Source: Nocardiopsis halotolerans DSM 44410 (GTDB lineage Bacteria > Actinomycetota > Actinomycetes > Streptosporangiales > Streptosporangiaceae). From it: a stretch of 49,766 nucleotides of DNA. Below the pieces are notes generated by a model that was not told the DNA's origin, did not search any database, and saw nothing but the letters and a program-made list of their open reading frames with translations. Location: assembly GCF_000341065.1 (NCBI RefSeq), contig NZ_ANAX01000233.1, forward strand, positions 13,034 to 62,799. The letters are read 5' to 3'. Shown here in pieces: positions 8,762 to 16,538 of the stretch. A program made the position numbers and the translations under genes. Position 1 is the stretch's first letter. Every line of letters begins with the position of its first letter.

Positions 8762-10537
8762 TCAGCGCAGGTCGTCCACCCTCAGGGAGCGCAGCCGGTT
8801 GAGGACGGCGGCGATCTCGAACCGGCGCGGCAGGACGTAGTCACCGCCGAAGTCGGCGCCGAGCAGGGTGACGCCCCTTCTGTCCAGGGCCTCCTCCAGG
8901 GAGTCGAGCGCCTCGGCGAGGGTGCGGGTGCCGTCCAGGTGGCGTCCACCGACGAGCTCGCGCAGGGCGAGTCCGGCGCCGGTGATCTGCCCGGGGTCGG
9001 CGAACTGCTCGATCGCGCGCACGTCGACGTCGTTCTCGCCGTACACCAGCACGTCCATGTCGCGGCGCTTGATCCGGCCCCTGCCCCGCGCGGTGTCGTC
9101 CACGGAGGCGGGTGCCACCACCCGGGCGCGCGGCAGGGTGAAGTCGGCGTCGACGCGCTCGTGGGCCAGCGCGCGTGCCTTCTCGGTGACGTCGTGCGGA
9201 TGGTAGGCGTCGAGCATGATGACCTGGTCGGCGACGTCGAAGTAGTCGCCGCTGCCGCCCATGACCAGGACCGTGGAAACCCCGTGGTCGCGGTACAGGG
9301 GCCGGACGAGGTCGATGAAGGGGACCAGGGGCTCCCGGTCACCGTGCACGAGGGCCTGCATGCGCTCGTCCCGGATCATCAGGTTGGTGGCGGTGGAGTC
9401 CTCGTCCACCAGCAGCGTGTGCGATCCCGCCTCCACGGCCTCGCAGATGTTGGCCGCCTGCGAGGTGGATCCGGAGGCGTTCTCGGTGCGGAAGTCGCTC
9501 GTGTCGGCGCCGGTGGGCAGGTTGCGCACGAACGGGCTCACGTCCACGCGCTCGACCCCGCGCCCCTCCTCCGCACGGATCTTGACGGCGTCGTCCCTGG
9601 TCACCACGAGTTCGCGGCCGTCGCCGGGCACGTGGTCGTAGACACCGCGCTCCAGGGCGTGCAGCAGGGTGGACTTGCCGTGGAAGCCACCGCCGACGAT
9701 GAGGGTGATGCCCTCGGGAACGCCCATGCCGCTCACCGTGCCGCGGTGCGGCAGGTCCACGCTGACCCGCAGGCTCTCGGGCGCCTCGAAGGGCACCGCG
9801 CCCCGGGCCATCGGCTCGTCGCTGACACCACTGCGCCGGGGCAGGACGGCGCCGTCGGCGACGAAGGCGACCAGCCGCCTCTCCTCCAGTTGGGAGCGCA
9901 GGGCGACCGTGTCCGCGACGGTGTCGGCGAAGGCGGTGGCCTCCTCGGTGTCGATCTCCTCCCAGTCCAGGTCGTCGACCAGGTCGGGCAGGGTCCGGCA
10001 CAGCTCGCGCTCGGCGGTGCGCCCGTCGATGCGGCGGCCGTGACCGGGCAGGTCGATACCGATGCGCAGGTCGATACCGCCGTCGGTGAGCTGGCAGGAG
10101 GAGCGCTCGATGACCTCCTGGCCGCCGGTGTCGATCTTGAGCAGCGATCCCCGCAGGAGTCTGCGGGCGCGTCGCCCCAGGTAGTCGGCGGTGGCGCGGC
10201 GGCGCACCGGATCGCCCCAGGCGCTCTTGGGGATACCGGTGTCAGGGACGAGCACGCGCACGCGCGAGGGCGGGGCGAAGGGGTCGGACTGGACGCGCTG
10301 CACGGTCAGGGTGAAGTCGCCGAAGTCCCAGTCGCCCTTGAGGGACTTGTAGCGCCCGTAGGACGCGCCGTCCATGCGCAGGAGTTCGTCGGAGAGCCGG
10401 GCGTCGTCGCGGACGCCGCGGATCGGCTCGGGCTCGGGCCTGCGACCGCCGCCCCCGCGGCCGCCCCCGCGGCCGCCACCGTGTCCGCCGCCCCCGCCGT
10501 GCCGGCGTCCCTGGCCGCCGCCGTACCGTCCGGTCAT
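8762..10537 (-). CDS. Predicted ATPase of the ABC class (PF09818/COG3044-like)
   Basis: A 591-aa P-loop ATPase of the stand-alone ABC-class family that includes the trypanosome RNA-editing factor MRB1590; cellular role in bacteria is unknown. The first 35 residues are a Gly/Arg/His-rich stretch (repeated GGRGGG), possibly RNA-binding. Visible motifs are Walker A GGGFHGKST near residue 283, a signature-like SGSTSQAANICEAVE near 353, and Walker B HTLLVDEDSTATN near 375, then VLVMGGSGDYFDVADQVIMLD. No transmembrane segment or transporter partner is present, so this is not an import/export ATPase. ATG 10537 follows CAGGGGGCAGCG, a good ribosome site. The upstream region of 500 bp has no gene. Confidence 0.87.
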   Translation of the reverse strand: MTGRYGGGQGRRHGGGGGHGGGRGGGRGGGGRRPEPEPIRGVRDDARLSDELLRMDGASYGRYKSLKGDWDFGDFTLTVQRVQSDPFAPPSRVRVLVPDTGIPKSAWGDPVRRRATADYLGRRARRLLRGSLLKIDTGGQEVIERSSCQLTDGGIDLRIGIDLPGHGRRIDGRTAERELCRTLPDLVDDLDWEEIDTEEATAFADTVADTVALRSQLEERRLVAFVADGAVLPRRSGVSDEPMARGAVPFEAPESLRVSVDLPHRGTVSGMGVPEGITLIVGGGFHGKSTLLHALERGVYDHVPGDGRELVVTRDDAVKIRAEEGRGVERVDVSPFVRNLPTGADTSDFRTENASGSTSQAANICEAVEAGSHTLLVDEDSTATNLMIRDERMQALVHGDREPLVPFIDLVRPLYRDHGVSTVLVMGGSGDYFDVADQVIMLDAYHPHDVTEKARALAHERVDADFTLPRARVVAPASVDDTARGRGRIKRRDMDVLVYGENDVDVRAIEQFADPGQITGAGLALRELVGGRHLDGTRTLAEALDSLEEALDRRGVTLLGADFGGDYVLPRRFEIAAVLNRLRSLRVDDLR

Positions 10538-11042
10538 CGCTGCCCCCTGGGTGTGGCTTCTACTGCTACTCCGGCCAGGTTAGGTGTTTCGCGGACCCGT
10601 CGCAGAGGCCTGTGGACACGCGTCCGGGGCGCGCCGCCCTCCGGCGCCGGGCGTACGTCCTCCAGGCACAACGACATGGAGGCCCCGGAGTCGGTCCGCC
10701 TCCGCCAGGAGAACCCGCACCGGATCGACGAGCCGCGCGCGGTCTCCCGCTGGGGCGCGACGGGACCGCCCGCGGGGGGAACGGCCAGGCTCCGCGCTTC
10801 CGGGGGACGCCCGCCACGGCCGGTACGGCCGGTACGGGAAGGGTGCCGCGGCCCCCGATACCAAGGGGGCGCGCCGGGGGGCCGCGGCGGGCACCTCCCC
10901 GGGAGGGGTGGGGAGGTGCCTCAATCTCTGTTCTACCGGAACCGGGGGCGCGCTGAGGGGGAAACCCGGATTCCGCCACCAGTGCGTTCGCGGAAGGGCC
11001 GGGGAGGCCCGGCTCAGCCCGTCCCGGTCCGGTCCCGCGGAC
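10538..11042. other. 505-bp gap without a supported gene
   Basis: Between the ATPase start and the small protein gene (both minus). Several frames are open on both strands because of the GC content, but none has a plausible start site with a family-like sequence. Several short GC-rich inverted repeats occur around 10810-10920 (for example the GGTACGGCCGGTACG area and two copies of a GGGCACCTCCCC-like motif facing each other). A TAACCT hexamer near the ATPase start could be its -10 box. I see no RNA gene. Confidence 0.4.
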
Positions 11043-11204
11043 TCACCGCTCCGGGGCGGCGCGCAGAGCGCGGTCGTGGTCGTCGACGGGGTCGTCGGCC
11101 AGATCGCCGACGAACACCGCGACGAGCCGCCGCCAGCCCGGGTGTTCGACCACCAGTCGCTCACGGACCGCGATGATCTCCTCCTTGGCGGCCCACTGTT
11201 CCAC
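11043..11204 (-). CDS. Small 53-aa hypothetical protein
   Basis: Not recognised. I place the start at GTG 11204 because a strong ribosome site, AAAGGAG, lies 6 nt upstream; the longer reading from a TTG at 11234 has no such site. The product begins MEQWAAKEEIIAVRERLV and is rich in charged residues and Trp/Leu, predicted mostly helical (the EEIIAVRERLVVEHPGWRRL part). It has no signal peptide or Cys cluster. It lies just downstream of the alpha/beta hydrolase start side on the same strand, 72 nt after the hydrolase stop, so it may be co-transcribed with it. Confidence 0.55.
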   Translation of the reverse strand: MEQWAAKEEIIAVRERLVVEHPGWRRLVAVFVGDLADDPVDDHDRALRAAPER

Positions 11205-11276
11205 GGCGGTGCTCCTTTCGACGGTGGTGACCAACCCAGCGCCGTGTCGGGGAACCCCTCCCGTGCCGTTGGCCCG

Positions 11277-12260
11277 TCACGGAGACGGCACCTCTCCGGC
11301 CTCCCTGGACTCGACCCGTCCCAGCGGGGCGGGCCCGGCCGCCAGCGCGTCGCGGGCCGTCCGCCAGGCGGGGTCCCCCGGATGGAGCGCGGTGCGGAGG
11401 TAGGCCCAGGTGAGCCGCTGCACCACGGACACCCGTTCGGGGCTCTCGTCCGTGGTCTCGGCGACGTCGTATCCCGAGACCCCGCCGAGTCCGTGCTCCG
11501 CGCCGAACAGGGTGAGCAGGGACTTGGGGCCCGGGGAGAGGAAGTACGGGTCGGCGTGCCAGTCCGGGCCCCGCACCGTCAGGTGGGCGGAGTCGTCCTT
11601 CTCCCCCGCGACCACGAGCGCGGGCGTCGTCATCGTGGAGAAGTCCGTGGTCAGGAAGAAGGGCCAGTCCCGGGCCACGGACTCGGTGAGGGCGTCGCCG
11701 CCCCTGCCGGGCGCGGCGAGCAGCACACCCGCCGTGATGCGGGGATCGGCCAGGTTCACCTCCGTTCCGTCGTCGGGGTCGGTGAGCCGTGCGCCCAGCA
11801 GCAGGCTCGCGGTGTGTCCGCCCATCGAGTGCCCGGCCACGGCGACCCTGCCGCGGTCCAGGCGCCCGCGGAGCTGGGGGACGGCGGCCTCGATGTCGTC
11901 GAACCGGTCGAGGACGCGTGACATGTCCTCGGCCCGCGACCGCCAGTACAGCGGTGCTTCCGGAGTGCTGGGGTCCAGGTCGAGCGTCCGCGAACTCAGG
12001 TGGGTGGGCTGGATCACGGCGAAGCCGTGCGCCGCCCAGTAGTTGGCGAGGGGCGCGTAGCCGTTCAGCGAGGAGAGGTGGTTGGAGTAGCCCTGGCCGT
12101 GCGAGAGGAGGATGACCGGCAGGTCGTCCCCGGTCACGGGCGCGGAGACCCGCACCTCCAGGTCCACGGCGCGGCCGGGAGCGGGCAGCACCACCGGGCT
12201 GACCGAGAGGACGGGGGCGGGCGGGCCGGGGGTGTGGGCCGTGCGGGTGGGTTCACTCAT
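11277..12260 (-). CDS. Alpha/beta hydrolase (esterase/lipase-like)
   Basis: A 327-aa cytoplasmic hydrolase of unknown substrate, resembling the PAF-acetylhydrolase/chlorophyllase-like branch. The oxyanion region is VILLSHGQGYSNHLS, the nucleophile elbow is GHSMGG (Ser near residue 143), a likely acid is in VVAGEKDDSAH (near 215), and the base is His in GAEHGLGG (near 254). ATG 12260 is supported by AAGGGAAAGCACC directly upstream. It is transcribed divergently from a TetR regulator, and two matching inverted repeats lie between them, so the TetR protein very probably represses it. No signal peptide. Confidence 0.88.
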   Translation of the reverse strand: MSEPTRTAHTPGPPAPVLSVSPVVLPAPGRAVDLEVRVSAPVTGDDLPVILLSHGQGYSNHLSSLNGYAPLANYWAAHGFAVIQPTHLSSRTLDLDPSTPEAPLYWRSRAEDMSRVLDRFDDIEAAVPQLRGRLDRGRVAVAGHSMGGHTASLLLGARLTDPDDGTEVNLADPRITAGVLLAAPGRGGDALTESVARDWPFFLTTDFSTMTTPALVVAGEKDDSAHLTVRGPDWHADPYFLSPGPKSLLTLFGAEHGLGGVSGYDVAETTDESPERVSVVQRLTWAYLRTALHPGDPAWRTARDALAAGPAPLGRVESREAGEVPSP

Positions 12261-12366
12261 GGTGCTTTCCCTTCGATGGCCTCCGCCGCCGGTCGCGCCC
12301 GGCTGACGGCGGGCGGAACAGGCATGCGGACATGCGGACGGGAGCGTCCGGCTTCGGATACGCTGA

Positions 12367-12408
12367 AAGCGGATCAGCGCTCCGCTTAATATACGGAGCA
12401 CTGTTCCG
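12367..12408. promoter_or_regulatory. Two CGGA-N7-TCCG operators in the hydrolase/TetR divergent promoter
   Basis: Two copies of CGGA-N7-TCCG lie 24 bp apart: 12370-12384 (within the longer perfect arms AAGCGGA...TCCGCTT, 12367-12387) and 12394-12408. The stretch between and around them (TTAATATA) is the AT-richest part of the intergenic space and probably holds the -10 boxes. Paired 15-bp dyads about two helical turns apart are typical for TetR proteins that bind as two dimers. I infer that they bind the adjacent TetR regulator. Confidence 0.75.
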
Positions 12409-12438
12409 CTTTGTCAAAGACCAGGGAAGGGGAGTGCG

Positions 12439-13038
12439 GTGCCCACCACAGGCGGGTCCGGAGAGGGGCCGACCCGGAGCAAGCGGGCTGACGCGCGGCG
12501 CAACCAGCGGAAGCTGCTCGACGCCGCGGCGGCGGTGTTCGTCACCTCCGGCGTCGACGCGCCGATCCGTGAGATCGCGGCGGAGGCGGGCGTGGGGATG
12601 GGAACGATCTACCGCCACTTCCCCACCCGGGCGGACCTCGTCGTCGCCGTCTACCGCCACCAGGTCGAGGCCTGCGCCGAGGCCGGGCCGACCCTGCTGG
12701 CCGGCGCCGACTCCCCGTTCTCGGCGCTCCGGCAGTGGGTCGACCTCTTCGTCGACTTCCTGGTGACGAAACACGGGCTCGCCGACGCGATGCGGTCGGA
12801 CGGCGGTGGCTTCGAAGCCCTGCACGCCTACTTCCTCGACCGCCTGGTGCCCGTCTGCGAGCGGTTGCTCGACGCCGCGGTGGACGCTGGCGAGACCGAG
12901 CCGGGCACGCACGCCTACGAACTGATGCGCGGCATCGGCAACCTCTGCGTCGTCGGGCATGACGGCGATCCCCGCTACGACCCCCGCCGACTGGTCGAAC
13001 TGCTCCTTCAGGGGCTACGGCGGCCCCGGCCGTCCTGA
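12439..13038 (+). CDS. TetR/AcrR family transcriptional regulator
   Basis: 199-aa one-component repressor. The N-terminal HTH is classic: KLLDAAAAVFVTSG...IREIAAEAGVGMGTIYRHFPTRADL (about residues 25-70). The remainder is a helical ligand domain ending in PRRLVELLLQGLRRP. GTG 12439 follows GGGGAG. It is divergent from the alpha/beta hydrolase, with two matching operators in the shared promoter, so it likely controls itself and the hydrolase. The inducer is unknown. Confidence 0.92.
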   Translation: MPTTGGSGEGPTRSKRADARRNQRKLLDAAAAVFVTSGVDAPIREIAAEAGVGMGTIYRHFPTRADLVVAVYRHQVEACAEAGPTLLAGADSPFSALRQWVDLFVDFLVTKHGLADAMRSDGGGFEALHAYFLDRLVPVCERLLDAAVDAGETEPGTHAYELMRGIGNLCVVGHDGDPRYDPRRLVELLLQGLRRPRPS

Positions 13039-13200
13039 TGCCGGTGGTCGCCCGTGCGGGGCGGGGCGTGCGGGCGGCGCCGTGTCGTCGGACCGTCCGA
13101 CGCGGCCCGGAGTCCGTTCCCGGGCCCGGCCCTCGGCACGGCGGTTCGGGCGTCCGGGGCCCCGTTCCTCGGACGCCCCGCCGAGGGCCGGAGGCACCGC

Positions 13201-13989
13201 CTAGAGGCGAAGGTCCCCGGTGGCCACGGTGACCGCCTCTCCGCCGATCAGGACGCGCTCGCCCCGGTCCTCGACGAGCAGGTCGCCTCCGCGCGCGGAG
13301 GCCTGGTGGGCGGTCAGTCCGGCGCGGTCCAGGCGCTCGGCCCAGAACGGGGTGAGCACGGTGTGGGCCCTGCCGGTCACCGGGTCCTCGGGCACACCGA
13401 CACGGGGACCGAAGACGCGGGAGACGAAGTCGTACCCCTCGTCGGCCCGGGCGGTGACGATCACCAGGTGGTACGGGAGGCGGGCGAGCGCGGCGACGTC
13501 GGGCGCCAGCTCCCGCACGGCGGCCTCGTCGGCGAGTTCGACCAGCAGGTCGTCACCGCCGCCCAGGCCCACCCACCGGGGCTCGGCGCCGAGCGCCCCG
13601 GCCAGACCCTCGGGTGCCTCCACGGGCGCCGGGCGCTTGGCGGGGAAATCCATCCACAGGCGCCCGTCCCGCTGCTCGACGGTGAGGACCCCGCTGCGGG
13701 TGGTGAAGCGGTAGGGCCCGGGGACGCCGAGTTCGGTGAGCGCGTGCGCGGTGGCCAGCGTGGCGTGTCCGCACAGGTCGATCTCCACTGTGGGCGTGAA
13801 CCAACGCAGCTCGTAGGAGGCTCCCTCCCCGTCCACCGGACGGGCGAAGGCGGTCTCGGACAGGTTGAACTCCGCTGCCACCCCCTGCGCCCAGTCATCG
13901 GGGTAGGCCTCGTCCAGGACCAGGACGGCGGCGGGGTTTCCGGCCAGGGGCCGGTCGGTGAAGGCGTCGACCACGCGGTACTCAGGCAT
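13201..13989 (-). CDS. PhzF-family isomerase-like protein
   Basis: A 262-aa protein with the two-lobed diaminopimelate-epimerase-like fold of the PhzF family. Motifs: VVDAFTDRPLAGNPAAV at the N-terminus, the catalytic glutamate in FNLSETAF (near residue 43), CGHATLATAHAL, and GVPEDPVTGRAH in the second lobe. PhzF itself makes phenazines, but most members, including the yeast and E. coli ones, have no known substrate, and no other phenazine genes are nearby. ATG 13989 lacks an obvious ribosome site. The next gene upstream on the same strand is the Lrp regulator, 65 bp away, so co-transcription is possible. Confidence 0.9.
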   Translation of the reverse strand: MPEYRVVDAFTDRPLAGNPAAVLVLDEAYPDDWAQGVAAEFNLSETAFARPVDGEGASYELRWFTPTVEIDLCGHATLATAHALTELGVPGPYRFTTRSGVLTVEQRDGRLWMDFPAKRPAPVEAPEGLAGALGAEPRWVGLGGGDDLLVELADEAAVRELAPDVAALARLPYHLVIVTARADEGYDFVSRVFGPRVGVPEDPVTGRAHTVLTPFWAERLDRAGLTAHQASARGGDLLVEDRGERVLIGGEAVTVATGDLRL

Positions 13990-14054
13990 GGCGCACAGCC
14001 TAGAAGCGCCCCGGCGGCTGCCCAAGGTCCACTCGCGGGCACGGTGGACCCTCC

Positions 14055-14492
14055 CTAGAGGGGCGGCTCGTCGAGGATGAACATGGTCTGCGTGCTCTTG
14101 ACCTCGGGCAGGCGCTGGAGGCGTTCGAGCACGAAGGTGCGCAGGGCCGCGGCGTCGGTGACGCGGACCAGCAGGAGCAGGTCGACGTCACCGGAGACCA
14201 GGGCGGCGTGATCCACCTCGGGGATGTCGCGCAGGTAACCGCGGAAGCGTTCCCAGGAGTGCTGCTCGATGCGCACGGACACGTAGGCGGACAGGGCCGT
14301 GCCGTACTTCTCCGGGTCGATGACGGCGGTGAACCCGCGGATGACGCCCTCACCCCGGAGGCGCTCCAGGCGCGAGTAGGCGTTGGCACGGGAGATGTGC
14401 GCCTGCTCGGCGACCGCACGGATGGACATGCGTCCGTCGCCGCAGAGCAGGGAGATGATGCGACGGTCGGTGTCGTCCAACTGCACGGCCAT
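14055..14492 (-). CDS. Lrp/AsnC family regulator, BkdR-like
   Basis: 145-aa regulator: an N-terminal winged HTH (DDTDRRIISLLCGDGRMS...ISRANAYSRLERLRGEGVI, residues 6-52) and a C-terminal RAM effector domain (VSVRIEQHSWERF to MFILDEPPL). In streptomycetes and relatives a protein of this type (BkdR) is divergent from the branched-chain 2-oxoacid dehydrogenase genes. Here it also faces an E1-alpha gene, but that gene is broken, so the regulator has lost its usual neighbour target or now acts elsewhere. The intergenic space is AT-rich and carries GTGTCTT/AAGACAC arms at 14493-14499 and 14622-14628, and ACCTCAT twice. Confidence 0.9.
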   Translation of the reverse strand: MAVQLDDTDRRIISLLCGDGRMSIRAVAEQAHISRANAYSRLERLRGEGVIRGFTAVIDPEKYGTALSAYVSVRIEQHSWERFRGYLRDIPEVDHAALVSGDVDLLLLVRVTDAAALRTFVLERLQRLPEVKSTQTMFILDEPPL

Positions 14493-14639
14493 GTGTCTTA
14501 CCTCATACCGGTCGCACGATGATCACATGAGAACATCCGGAACCTCACGGACCGATACCGGGCAGTTCGTCCAGCATCAACGCGAGGTTATCGACAATAT
14601 GGGGTAATTCACCTCATATTCAAGACACGAAGCACACCG

Positions 14640-15568
14640 ATGAGCGTTCTCGTCAGGCTCCTCCGCTCCCCTCGGCGGAGCCGGCGCGTCTCGTGGACCG
14701 GCACGGCCGGCGTGTGGAGCATCCGCTGTTCACCGCTCCCGACCACACCCTGCTCGCCGACCTCCACCGCGTCATGGTCATCGGCCGCCGCTTCAACCAG
14801 GTCGGAACGGGACTGGCTGTTCCCCAGCCACCGGCCTTGTCCGAGAGTGCTCCTGCCTTCAGGCCAGAGGTGAATCGGCCCTGGTGTGCACAGTGTGTTG
14901 GCGCTCCCGTGCTTTGAGTGTTGTCGGCAGGTGGGAATCACACCCGTCGATGTGTCGCCGCCGGGCTGGCGGAGAAGTCGAACGCCTGCGGAGGCAGGGT
15001 AAGACCACCACCTTCTGGGTGGGGCACCAGCCAGCGAAACAGGAACCGCGCGCGTCGTGAGGCGCGAGCACCACCCGCCCACGAGGGCGGGTCGGAATCC
15101 CCGTCAGTTCACGGCGGGGAGGATGTCAACGGGACAGCGTCGCCCTCGTCACCGGGGGCGTCGATCCGACGCGGGCCCTGACCCCGTTCCGTGGGGGCTG
15201 GCACCCCGGGTACGGCCCCCCACCGTCAGCGGTGCGCACCCCGGTGCACCCCGCTGGCCACGAACGCCTCCCACACCCGGGCCGGGGACGGCCCCGCCAT
15301 GGTCGAGACGGTCACCCACCGGGTGGAGGCGGGCGGTTCCGACACCCCGCGCCACCACGGGGAGGGATCCGAGGCCGTGTACTGGACCGCGCGCGACCCC
15401 CTGCTGCGCACGGAGGCCCTGCTGCGCGCGGAGGGCGCGTTCGGAACCCCGGAGGAGGCGGACGGGGTCCCGGCCTCCTCCGACGCCGGAGCGGAGGGGG
15501 TCGCGTCCCTCGTACGCGGTCACACGGCCGCCGGTGACCAGCGCCGCCCCCTGTCCACCGCCACGTAG
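14640..15568 (+). pseudogene. Decayed branched-chain 2-oxoacid dehydrogenase E1-alpha (bkdA-like), interrupted by an IS605-type remnant
   Basis: The N-terminal fragment starts at ATG 14640 (MSVLVRLLRSP), then needs a one-base shift to read AEPARLVDRHGRRVEHPLF and HRVMVIGRRFNQVGTGL, which is the E1-alpha start as in BkdA/PdhA. Homology stops near 14815. The C-terminal fragment resumes after 15130 (a DSVALVT stretch similar to the TPP-binding region) and is clear from about 15280: RAGDGPAMVETVTHRVEA and ARDPLLRTEALLRAEGAFG. The whole ThDP-binding middle, about 150 residues, is missing or scrambled, and a TnpB tail sits in the gap. No E1-beta or E2 gene follows. Intact enzymes use branched-chain 2-oxoacids to make acyl-CoA primers. 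Confidence 0.82.
14900..15130 (+). mobile_element. Remnant of an IS605/IS1341-type element: TnpB C-terminus and right end
   Basis: The frame 14918-15145 reads CVAAGLAEKSNACGGRVRP and SGWGTSQRNRNRARREARAP, which resembles the poorly conserved tail of actinobacterial TnpB proteins after the last zinc knuckle. The DNA ends with GGAATCCCCG...CGGGGAGGATGTCAA (15094-15129), the typical right-end hairpin and terminal motif of these elements. Nothing of the RuvC core or left end remains. This kept segment, about 230 nt, corresponds to the part that encodes the omega RNA scaffold in active TnpB systems. It sits within the broken E1-alpha gene. Left boundary uncertain. Confidence 0.78.
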
Positions 15569-15629
15569 GGGCGCCCCGGCGGGGCCGCCTCGCGTCCGCG
15601 GGCCCCGCCGGGTCCGGCCTGCTCGCCGC

Positions 15630-16538
15630 CTACTTGCGGCGCAGCCCGTCGACCACGGAACCCAGGCGCGAGCCCAGGCTGTGGCGGCCGGTGCTCCGAG
15701 CGATCAGGCTTCCGCCCCCGCCCCTGGCACCGGCGTGCGCACCGTTCAGGCGGCGGGTTCCGGCGAAGAGCATGGCGATCAGCACGGCCGGGATGAGGAC
15801 CAGGGCCAGCAGCCCGGCGCCCCCGACAACGCCGTCGGCGCCCATGAGCTGGAAGCCGGAGAGGTCGTTGGCGGCGGTCTCGGCGCTCACCCCGCCGTCG
15901 TCGCCCCCGTCCCCGCCGCCGGAGGCGCCCTCCTCGGACTTGCCCTCCTCGGCGTCACCGGAGTCGCCCTCGGCCTTGGTCGGAGCCGGCTCCTCGGCCC
16001 CGTCCTCCTCGTCCTTCCCGGCGCTCTCCTCCGGCTTCTCCTCGGGCTTCTCCTCCGGTTCCTCCTCGGAGTCACCCCCGGAGGCGACCTCCTCGGGGAT
16101 CGGGGAGACCGCGTCCTCGCACTTGTCGCCGGGCTGCTGGAAGGGGTGCGGCGCGCCCTCGGTGCCGTGACCGTCGCCCCACTCGGTGATGTAGTACTCC
16201 ACCTCGAGGTGGCCGTTGCCGCCGCTGACGGTGTAGTTGCTGTCGTTCCACGTCTCGCCGGTGATCTCGGCGAAGGTCTTGCCGTCGATGTCGAGCAGCA
16301 CGTCGCAGCCCTGGGAGGGGGCGCCCGGGCCCCGGTCGCCGATGAAGAACTCGGCTTTCCTGCCCTCGTAGACGATGTAGCCCTCGGTTCCGAGAGGCCA
16401 GCTGGGACTGGAGAAGAGGCCCTTCTGCATGGGTTCTCCGCTCGCGGGAGCCCCCGTGTCCCCGTTGATGCCGGAACCGTCGTCCCAGAAGTAGGTCGCG
16501 GTGACTTCGCCGTGCTGAATGGGAGTTTCGTTGCTCAT
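15630..16538 (-). CDS. Putative surface protein with DPBB/expansin-like domain and C-terminal membrane anchor
   Basis: 302 aa from ATG 16538. Residues 8-125 read HGEVTATYFWDDGSGING, then FFIGDRGPGAPSQGCDVLLD and IDGKTFAEITGETW, which fits the double-psi beta-barrel pattern of RlpA/expansin-like proteins (the Asp of DRGPG at the catalytic position). That assignment is mine and tentative. A 90-residue Glu/Ser/Gly-rich, acidic linker follows, then a membrane segment GGAGLLALVLIPAVLIAMLF and a basic tail. No signal peptide is visible in frame, although the topology calls for one, and the ATG has no clear ribosome site; the same frame is open to 17051. Either the start is wrong, or export is unusual, or there is a frameshift upstream. 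Confidence 0.6.
   Translation of the reverse strand: MSNETPIQHGEVTATYFWDDGSGINGDTGAPASGEPMQKGLFSSPSWPLGTEGYIVYEGRKAEFFIGDRGPGAPSQGCDVLLDIDGKTFAEITGETWNDSNYTVSGGNGHLEVEYYITEWGDGHGTEGAPHPFQQPGDKCEDAVSPIPEEVASGGDSEEEPEEKPEEKPEESAGKDEEDGAEEPAPTKAEGDSGDAEEGKSEEGASGGGDGGDDGGVSAETAANDLSGFQLMGADGVVGGAGLLALVLIPAVLIAMLFAGTRRLNGAHAGARGGGGSLIARSTGRHSLGSRLGSVVDGLRRK

Noticed and set aside
10580-11164. Several overlapping frames in the 10.6-11.0 kb gap
   Set aside because: No ribosome site plus recognisable sequence in any of them; one plus-strand frame has a plausible-looking start (MEAPESVRLRQENP) but becomes low complexity.
13201-13989. Phenazine biosynthesis from the PhzF-like gene
   Set aside because: No other phz gene is nearby, and most PhzF-family proteins are not phenazine enzymes.
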